Positions 58,568 through 64,000 of a stretch of DNA of 64,000 nt are shown in pieces (positions within the stretch are counted from its first letter, which is position 1; each line of letters starts with the position of its first letter). Both the position numbers and the translations under genes were made by a program. The notes beneath the pieces were generated by a model. The model worked only from the letters and a program-made list of their open reading frames with translations. It was not told the DNA's origin and made no database searches. The DNA comes from Velamenicoccus sp964471325. GTDB lineage: Bacteria; Omnitrophota; Gorgyraeia; Velamenicoccales; Velamenicoccaceae. Location: contig CAYYFL010000006.1 of NCBI GenBank assembly GCA_964471325.1, forward strand, positions 51,885-115,884, in the 5' to 3' direction.

Positions 58568-59065
58568 ATGGAGAATCCCGATCTGAAATCAGGACAAAAA
58601 GAAACGCCGCTTCCGCTGAAACAGGAGATCCTCGCGGTCCCGAAGGGTTTATTACCCCATCTTAAGACCGATAGGACGTTGTGGTTCATTGTTGTTTTTG
58701 GCGTCTGTGGTTTTTTTCTGGCCGCCGCGCTTTTTGCGTTTTTTTCCGGGTCCAAAAAGACCCCGAAATTTCCTAACCCCCAGCCAGTTGCGGCTGTTGT
58801 TCCCGCACCTGCGGCCGCGACACCCGTAGTTGTTGTTGAAGCACCCAAGCCTCAAGCGTCTCCGGAAGGATCAACGACTCCTTCGGCCGTTCCCACACTA
58901 TCTCTTTCAGGTATCCTCTACAGCGATGCGGAAAGCCTGGCCTTGATCAACGGCAGAGTTGTTCCTGAGGGCGGTACGGTGGATGGCGCAAAGGTTGAGA
59001 AGATCAGCTCTGACGAGGTGGAATTGAGCTTTGAAGGCCAGAAAATCGTCCTGCGGTCAAGATAA
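58568..59065 (+). CDS. GspB-like membrane protein (T2SSB C-terminal domain)
   Basis: A 165-residue protein with a basic cytoplasmic N-terminus, one membrane helix (LWFIVVFGVCGFFLAAALFA, about 36-55), an Ala/Pro/Val-rich linker and a C-terminal domain LSLSGILYSDAESLALINGR with VVPEGGTVDGAKVEKISSDE and VELSFEGQKIVL, the T2SSB/GspB pattern. GspB-type proteins help type II secretion or pilus assembly at the peptidoglycan. Its end overlaps the convergent aroB gene by 9 bases. It starts 12 nt after a perfect -10 box. Confidence 0.85.
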   Translation: MENPDLKSGQKETPLPLKQEILAVPKGLLPHLKTDRTLWFIVVFGVCGFFLAAALFAFFSGSKKTPKFPNPQPVAAVVPAPAAATPVVVVEAPKPQASPEGSTTPSAVPTLSLSGILYSDAESLALINGRVVPEGGTVDGAKVEKISSDEVELSFEGQKIVLRSR

Positions 59066-60136
59066 CCTTCCTGTTAAGACCTTTCGAATGATGTCCGTTG
59101 GAATATTCTCGACGATCTGTGCTTCTCCGATGCGTTTGAGCAGGACAAAACGGTTCTTTCCTTCCCTGAATTTTTTGTCATGAGCCAGCGCCTGCATTGT
59201 TCTGCGCAGGATTTTTTTCGGGATCTTTGTCGGTAGGCCGATGGTCGCCAGGAGGGCGATCACATCGTCCCTTTCGTTCTTGTCGAGCAACCCCAGGACC
59301 GCGGACATGTCGCAGGCACAGGCCATGCCGATGGCCACGGATAGGCCGTGCGACAAGGAAAAATCCGAGGCCGCTTCCACTGCATGGCCGATGGTGTGTC
59401 CAAAGTTAAGGATGATTCGGATATCTTTCGTGTCTCGTTCATCCCTGCCGACCACGCGGGCCTTGATGCCTGCGCAACGGCATACAAGATGTTCAAGACA
59501 GCCCGGATGCCGTTTCAAAAGTTTTCCGGTGTTACGGGAGATCCATCTATATAGCGCCGGATCTTTGATCAGGCCGTATTTAACGGCTTCGGAGAGGCCG
59601 GCCATGAGTTCCTTTTTGGGCAAGGTTGCCAGAAGACCGGTGTCCGCGAGCACGAAACGCGGCTGGTAAAAAGCGCCGATGAGATTTTTGCCGCAACGTG
59701 TGTCCACCGCTGTCTTGCCGCCGATAGACGAATCGATCTGCGCCAATAACGAGGTGGGGATTTGTATATAAGGGACCCCCCGCTTGTAGATGGCGGCAAC
59801 GAATCCCGTCAGATCTCCTGCGACCCCTCCCCCCAGTGCTGCCAGGAATACCCCTCTGCTTTTGTCAAAGGGCATGATTTTTTCGATTATCTTCAGCGCG
59901 AGGTTTGCATTTTTGCTTTTTTCTGTATCGGGAATGGTGAGAAAACGCAGCAGGATGCCCCCCGAGATTTTTTTGACTTTCTTTTCAAAAAGTTTCAGGA
60001 TGGGGGGCGTTGAGATGATGACGCCGCGGCCGGGAAGACCGGCATTTTTGGCCAGGCGTTCCAGGTGTTTGAGGATGTTTTTGCCGACGTAGATGTTGTA
60101 AGAACCGGAACCCAGGGCGACCTTGATCGTTTTCAT
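59057..60136 (-). CDS. aroB: 3-Dehydroquinate synthase
   Basis: A 359-residue AroB, second step of the shikimate path (DAHP to 3-dehydroquinate). The NAD-binding segments FLAALGGGVAGDLTGFVAAI and IPTSLLAQIDSSIGGKTAVD, GLSEAVKYGLIKDPALYRWI and the Zn ligands in NFGHTIGHAVEAA are conserved. ATG 60136 overlaps the M50 protease stop (ATGA). No other aro genes are visible. Confidence 0.95.
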   Translation of the reverse strand: MKTIKVALGSGSYNIYVGKNILKHLERLAKNAGLPGRGVIISTPPILKLFEKKVKKISGGILLRFLTIPDTEKSKNANLALKIIEKIMPFDKSRGVFLAALGGGVAGDLTGFVAAIYKRGVPYIQIPTSLLAQIDSSIGGKTAVDTRCGKNLIGAFYQPRFVLADTGLLATLPKKELMAGLSEAVKYGLIKDPALYRWISRNTGKLLKRHPGCLEHLVCRCAGIKARVVGRDERDTKDIRIILNFGHTIGHAVEAASDFSLSHGLSVAIGMACACDMSAVLGLLDKNERDDVIALLATIGLPTKIPKKILRRTMQALAHDKKFREGKNRFVLLKRIGEAQIVENIPTDIIRKVLTGRLS

Positions 60137-60738
60137 ATGAGGCTGAGGAGATGAATGACCCAACCGACGATGGGCCAGACGATGATATTGAACAATCCTA
60201 AATATAATAACGCAAAGAGGATGATAAATCCATATGGTTCTATCGCGGCGTAACGGATGGCGAGCGGCAGGGGCAATAACCCCATGATGATGCGGGATCC
60301 GTCCAGCGGCGGAATGGGGACCAGATTGAAGACGGCGAGGATGACATTGACGAGGATGACATGTCCGGCGATCTGCGCCGGGATCGTTTCGGAAACGACC
60401 CCTGATTTGACGACGAGCGTCGCCGCGAGCGCCAACAGGAGGTTGGCTGCGGGTCCGGCGAGGCCGACCCAGATGATATCTTTTTTCGGGTTTTTCAGCG
60501 CGGAGAAATCAATGGGAACAGGTTTGGCCCAGCCGAAAAGGACGGGCGATCTGACAGCGATTAAGAAGATGGGCAAAAGGATTGTGCCGAAGGGATCAAT
60601 GTGGGCCAGCGGATTGAGTGTCAGCCGGCCGCTTCTGGCAGCTGTCATGTCGCCGCGTTTATAGGCGACAAAGGCATGGCTGAATTCATGCACGACGATG
60701 GCTGAAGAAAAGACCAAAAGGGATATCAGGATGCCCAT
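60133..60738 (-). CDS. Site-2 protease family (M50) membrane protein
   Basis: A 201-residue polytopic protein with HEFSHAFVAYKRGD (HExxH) in the first helix, and NLVPIPPLDGSRIIMGLLPL providing the third ligand (PLDG). This is the short S2P/M50B group without a PDZ domain. It could cut membrane-bound regulators or proteins. Overlaps aroB by 4 bases; the upstream gap to the PVC signature gene is 114 nt. Confidence 0.92.
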   Translation of the reverse strand: MGILISLLVFSSAIVVHEFSHAFVAYKRGDMTAARSGRLTLNPLAHIDPFGTILLPIFLIAVRSPVLFGWAKPVPIDFSALKNPKKDIIWVGLAGPAANLLLALAATLVVKSGVVSETIPAQIAGHVILVNVILAVFNLVPIPPLDGSRIIMGLLPLPLAIRYAAIEPYGFIILFALLYLGLFNIIVWPIVGWVIHLLSLI

Positions 60739-60852
60739 GTTCTTGTGTAGAGTTCTTTTCGGGGTGAGCTATCGCCACGCAGGCTATCCATCACCAGGAA
60801 GGCAAGTCCTTCTAAGTTCTTCTTGCGCATTCGCCTGTTTGTTAGGCTTGAT

Positions 60853-61134
60853 TCACTTTTTCGCGGGGGCTTTTGCCTTCTGATCCGCGGCCGGGGTGGC
60901 GGCAGGCGCGGGCGCGCCGGCCGCTGCAGCGGCGCCTTCTTCGGCAGGTTTCTCAGCAGCCTTCTCTTTTTTGATCTTGATGCGAACAGCCTTGATCTTG
61001 GGCAGACCAAAAACTTTGCTGTCCTCTTTCCACAGGCCTTTGCTCATCAGGTATTTGATGCGCTCAGTTCTTTTAAGGACTGATTTTGCTTGTTTGCCTT
61101 TGACGGCTGCTCCTAAAGATGGATGGATGGACAT
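60853..61134 (-). CDS. PVC signature small basic protein
   Basis: A 93-residue protein: MSIHPSLGAAVKGKQAKSVL, then KRTERIKYLMSKGLWKEDSK and VFGLPKIKAVRIKIKKEK, followed by an Ala/Pro/Lys tail. The core matches the small basic protein family restricted to PVC bacteria (Chlamydiota/Verrucomicrobiota-type), thought to bind nucleic acid. It is the best taxonomic marker in the window. The Ala/Pro tail is longer than usual. Confidence 0.9.
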   Translation of the reverse strand: MSIHPSLGAAVKGKQAKSVLKRTERIKYLMSKGLWKEDSKVFGLPKIKAVRIKIKKEKAAEKPAEEGAAAAAGAPAPAATPAADQKAKAPAKK

Positions 61135-61154
61135 GTGATTGGGTTCCTTTTATT

Positions 61155-61245
61155 GGCCCTCCGCTTTCTGCGGAATGCGGAGACCTGCCCTTCTGGGCTA
61201 GGTCCTCCTCTACGCGGAATGCGGAGACCTGCCCTTCTGGGCTAG
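61155..61245. repeat. TGCGGAATG-type repeat, two tandem units
   Basis: Two adjacent units share GCGGAATGCGGAGACCTGCC and TTCTGGGCTAG almost exactly. The right end contributes the stop codon of the SPOR gene (61242-61244). Related to 54078 and 57713. Confidence 0.8.
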
Positions 61246-61865
61246 ATTTTTTTAACGAAACAATCCGAATATGTTTTTTTCAGTTCTTTTATTTTTCCCT
61301 GGGCCTCTTCCCTGCTGGCATAGTTTCCCGCCAAAACGATCAGGTAATTTCCCGACGGCCTCACAGAAGCCGTAAATCCTTTCTTTGCGAGTGTTTCAGA
61401 TAAACTTTTGGCGGCGCTTTCGTTTTTTAAAGACGCAACCTGAATGGCATATCCTCCTGTTGCCAGCGGTTGCACTTCTTTGGCCGGCACCGGAGCTGCC
61501 GTTGCGGCGATCTGGATCTTCTGGGGCGCTGCGGTCGTCTTTTCCGCCACGCTGCGATTTTCGTTCGTTACCGGCAGGGCAATTTTTTCTTGGGCAGCAG
61601 GCAGCTGCGGTTCTTTGATTTCTCCTGCGGCTTTTGCCGTGATCAGCCTGCCTTTTTCAACACCCAGCGTGAAACTGGCAATCAAAAGCATCAATACGCA
61701 GATAAAAAGGATAATGATGCTCTGCGAGGAGAGCACAAGATTGACCGATGAAGAACTTCTTGTCCCATCTTCTTTAATTCCAGAGAGATACGAATAATCC
61801 GATTTGTCCTGTTTAGGAAAAACATCGAACTCGATCTGCTCGCCCCTGGAATTTGTGTTTATCAT
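61242..61865 (-). CDS. SPOR domain membrane protein
   Basis: A 207-residue protein: cytoplasmic N-terminus, membrane helix (IIILFICVLMLLIASFTLGV), an Ala/Thr/Pro-rich linker and a C-terminal SPOR domain (GGYAIQVASLKNESAAKSLS; GFTASVRPSGNYLIVLAGNY; REEAQGKIKELKKTYSDCFV). SPOR domains bind glycan-stripped peptidoglycan at the division septum. The -10 (61875-61880) is 9 nt upstream of the ATG, with TTGAAT at 61897-61902, so the mRNA may be leaderless. Confidence 0.9.
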   Translation of the reverse strand: MINTNSRGEQIEFDVFPKQDKSDYSYLSGIKEDGTRSSSSVNLVLSSQSIIILFICVLMLLIASFTLGVEKGRLITAKAAGEIKEPQLPAAQEKIALPVTNENRSVAEKTTAAPQKIQIAATAAPVPAKEVQPLATGGYAIQVASLKNESAAKSLSETLAKKGFTASVRPSGNYLIVLAGNYASREEAQGKIKELKKTYSDCFVKKI

Positions 61866-61874
61866 GTTGGAATT

Positions 61875-61902
61875 ATTATAGTTACTATTGAGTCAAATTC
61901 AA
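61875..61902 (-). promoter_or_regulatory. Promoter of the SPOR gene
   Basis: TTGAAT (61897-61902) and TATAAT (61875-61880) on the minus strand, 16-bp spacing, overlapping the end of the HD-GYP gene. The -10 is 9 nt before the start codon. Confidence 0.65.
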
Positions 61903-62967
61903 GTACTTTTTTAACTTTTTATTATGAAAAACCTTGATAAGGCATTTGACGATCGAAGGATCGAATTGTGTGCCGCTGTGCTGTCTGATTTCATCCAGGG
62001 CATCCTTGACAGAAACGCGTTCCCTGTAGGGGCGGCCGTACACCATGGCGTCAAAGGCGTCGGCAACGGACATGATCCTGGCGCCGATGGGGATTTGGCT
62101 CTTTTTGAGACGCGAAGGGTAGCCTGAACCGTCGAATTTTTCGTGATGATGAAGGATGATGGGCAGGACGGGCTTGAGGATTTGGACATGTTTGATGATT
62201 TCCGCGCTCTTGATGGGATGGCGTTTGACGATGTCGTATTCCTCCCCCGTGAGGTGGGATGTTTTTGTCAGGATTTCAGTCGGGATGTTGACCTTGCCGG
62301 CGTCATGGAGCATGCTGGCATATTTGAGGCTGTCGACTTCTTTTTTGTTCAGATGCATTTCTTCCGCCAGGGCCTTGACGAGACGCGAAAAATACGGCGT
62401 ATGGGCATAGGCCGGCGGAACCTTGGAATCAAGAACTGTGACCAGGGATTTGATGGTGCCCATCACCATTTTTTCCTGCTCCAGGTAAAGCTGGATGTTT
62501 TTGATCGCCATGACGATCTGCCCGGCCAGCGTCATCAGGGTCTCGAGGTCGAAATAGTCGAATCCTCCCTCTTTTTTGATGGTTTTTTTGTTGCGCCGGA
62601 CGATGATGTAGCCGATGATGTCGTCGCTGATCAAGGGAACGGCCAGGATATCGTCTTTTTTGATGGCGGAACTTGTGGCGACCAGTTTACTTTCCAGGCT
62701 GCTCTTGACAGGGACCTTTTTGTTGGATAATAAGCGCTTGTTGTTTTCTATGAAGCAGCGCGTTGCGATTTTTTTGTTGTTTTTGGAGGATGTCAGGAGG
62801 ACGAAGGTGCTGTTATCGGCTCTGAAAATCTGGGACAGGAGTTTTGTGAGGCGGGATGCCAGGTCGGTCAGATCGTAGGTTGTGTTGATCAGCCGGTAGA
62901 TCGAATGCAGGGCCGAAACGAGGGCCTTATACTTTTTTGTAAGGATTGAATAATTTTTCGTGCTCAT
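61885..62967 (-). CDS. GAF-HD-GYP c-di-GMP phosphodiesterase
   Basis: A 360-residue protein. An N-terminal GAF-like domain (about 15-170: FRADNSTFVLLTSSKNNKKI; ILAVPLISDDIIGYIIVRRN) is followed by HD-GYP: LKYASMLHDAGKVNIPTEIL, HHHEKFDGSGYPSRLKK and ADAFDAMVYGRPYRE, all complete. It should hydrolyse c-di-GMP. It overlaps dgt by 41 bases, so the two are coupled. The second such enzyme in the window. Confidence 0.92.
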   Translation of the reverse strand: MSTKNYSILTKKYKALVSALHSIYRLINTTYDLTDLASRLTKLLSQIFRADNSTFVLLTSSKNNKKIATRCFIENNKRLLSNKKVPVKSSLESKLVATSSAIKKDDILAVPLISDDIIGYIIVRRNKKTIKKEGGFDYFDLETLMTLAGQIVMAIKNIQLYLEQEKMVMGTIKSLVTVLDSKVPPAYAHTPYFSRLVKALAEEMHLNKKEVDSLKYASMLHDAGKVNIPTEILTKTSHLTGEEYDIVKRHPIKSAEIIKHVQILKPVLPIILHHHEKFDGSGYPSRLKKSQIPIGARIMSVADAFDAMVYGRPYRERVSVKDALDEIRQHSGTQFDPSIVKCLIKVFHNKKLKKYLNLTQ

Positions 62968-64000
62968 CGAGAGCAAAGCGGTCTGTCATGCCTGCGATAT
63001 AGTCGCAGACGACTTCGTAGGCGTCTTTTTTTGTCTTGATCTTTTGTTGATGTTCGGCAGGAAGCATGGCCGTGTTATGAATGTAGGCACGGAAAATCTC
63101 TTCGATGAATCTCCTGGCCTTGTCGGACATCCGGTTGACCCGGTAGTGGCTGTAGAGCTCCTTTTTCAGGAACGCGCGCAGGGGTTGTCTCTGCTGTTTC
63201 AGGGCGTCGCTGAAATCCACCAGGCGTCCCGGGTGTTTCCTGACGTCATCGATGTCTCCGATCTTGTATTGTTTCAGGCGGCGGCTCGATTCCTCGATGG
63301 CGTCGTCCACGAGGATGGCGATCAGGTTGCGAATGATCTGGTATTTTTTCTTCGATGCCTCGATGCCAGGAAAGCGCCGTTCGATCTTTTCTTTGGTGTT
63401 GTGCCAGAAGGCGACGCTCTCCAGGGCCGATTCGGAGATCAACCCCGACGTGAGTCCGTCATCGAGATCATGATTATCATAAGCGATTTCGTCGGCGATG
63501 TCAACAATTTGTGCTTCAAGCGAAGGCATCAAATGGGGTTCCAGCTCTTTGGGGATGCGCGCCTTGTCGTAGGAAGTGGTGTGTTTGACGATTCCTTCGC
63601 GCGTTTCCCACGTCAGATTGAGGCCCGGGAATCCCGGGTAACGCTCCTCGAGCTTATCGACGATCTTTAAGGTATGGAGATTGTGGTTGAAGCCGCCGTA
63701 GTCCTTCATGAGCTTGTTGAGGATTTCTTCTCCTGCGTGGCCGAAAGGCGTGTGGCCGAGGTCGTGCGCCAGCGAAAGCGCTTCCGTAAGCTCTTCATTG
63801 AGCCTCAGGGCCTTGGCCAGGGTTCGTGCGATCTGGGAGACTTCCAGGGAGTGGGTCAGGCGGGTGCGGTAGTAATCGCCCTCGTGGTTGACAAAGACCT
63901 GGGTTTTGTATTCCAGTCTTCTGAAGGCGGCGCTGTGGATGATGCGGTCGCGGTCGCGTTGGTAGAGGCTGCGATAGGCGTGTTCCGGTTCTTTGTAGCG
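62927..64000 (-). CDS. dgt: dGTP triphosphohydrolase, 5' end beyond the window
   Basis: At least 357 residues are visible; the frame is open to the right edge. The HD motif is in LSLAHDLGHTPFGHAGEEIL, preceded by YQRDRDRIIHSAAFRRLEYK, VFVNHEGDYYRTRLTHSLEV and followed by LEAQIVDIADEIAYDNHDLD, all diagnostic of dGTPases (dGTP to deoxyguanosine and triphosphate). Its stop overlaps the HD-GYP gene. The start codon lies outside the window. Confidence 0.94.
   Translation of the reverse strand, partial: RYKEPEHAYRSLYQRDRDRIIHSAAFRRLEYKTQVFVNHEGDYYRTRLTHSLEVSQIARTLAKALRLNEELTEALSLAHDLGHTPFGHAGEEILNKLMKDYGGFNHNLHTLKIVDKLEERYPGFPGLNLTWETREGIVKHTTSYDKARIPKELEPHLMPSLEAQIVDIADEIAYDNHDLDDGLTSGLISESALESVAFWHNTKEKIERRFPGIEASKKKYQIIRNLIAILVDDAIEESSRRLKQYKIGDIDDVRKHPGRLVDFSDALKQQRQPLRAFLKKELYSHYRVNRMSDKARRFIEEIFRAYIHNTAMLPAEHQQKIKTKKDAYEVVCDYIAGMTDRFALDEHEKLFNPYKKV

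Overview
The window looks like a chromosome segment from an uncultivated Gram-negative bacterium of the PVC superphylum, most likely Candidatus Omnitrophota. The best marker is the small basic protein at 60853-61134, which matches the PVC signature protein (Chlamydiota/Verrucomicrobiota-type small basic protein). A type IV pilin-like prepilin, a TolC/RND pump, OmpA-LysM and SPOR envelope proteins and a predicted TPR/beta-barrel protein indicate an outer membrane. No rRNA, tRNA, CRISPR array, insertion sequence or prophage was seen. Phylum placement is inference from gene content and was not tested by alignment.

Layout. 1-4249 (+): tail of a polysaccharide or cell-surface locus (two methyltransferases, a radical SAM protein, a CgeB-like glycosyltransferase and an overlooked 54-codon gene). 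4316-7307 (+): secreted proteins and SpoVG. 7403-12209 (+): a signalling operon of receiver protein, TPR/barrel protein, GAF-HD-GYP phosphodiesterase and stand-alone MshEN protein. 12300-18701 (+): MarR-controlled TolC-adaptor-RND efflux operon with a perfect operator palindrome. 19162-20693 (+): secreted Arg/Asp/Glu repeat protein and a pilin. 20694-23129: AT-rich, gene-poor stretch with a decayed Y-family polymerase gene. From 23130 nearly everything is on the minus strand: RNA helicase and cold-shock protein (23.5-25.9 kb); a long operon from 30729 down to purF at 25883; a mscS-otsA-otsB-DUF5752-treT osmoprotection operon (30976-36216); NAD salvage and redox genes (36369-39599); envelope and radical SAM genes (39.9-44.1 kb); receiver plus STAS-PilZ (44.2-45.4 kb); a lexA operon (47.2-48.5 kb); a uppP/acyl-CoA ligase operon (48.7-52.0 kb); a GGDEF operon (52.1-53.9 kb); truD, radical SAM, DUF4416 and PilZ genes (54.2-58.3 kb); aroB, M50 protease, PVC signature protein, SPOR, HD-GYP and dgt (59.1 kb to the end).

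Themes. (1) c-di-GMP: one GGDEF protein with a GGDDF site, two complete HD-GYP proteins, three PilZ proteins and two MshEN-type domains in 64 kb. (2) Trehalose: two synthetic routes (OtsA/OtsB and TreT) in one operon with an MscS channel. (3) Unusual fusions: thiol peroxidase with pterin carbinolamine dehydratase, STAS with PilZ, and a membrane segment with an EF-Tu domain-II-like module that has its own internal start. (4) Intergenic DNA rich in structured repeats, including about 112-bp elements with CCCGTTAGAAA-type inverted ends. (5) Several promoters whose -10 box lies only 6-12 nt before the start codon, suggesting leaderless mRNAs.
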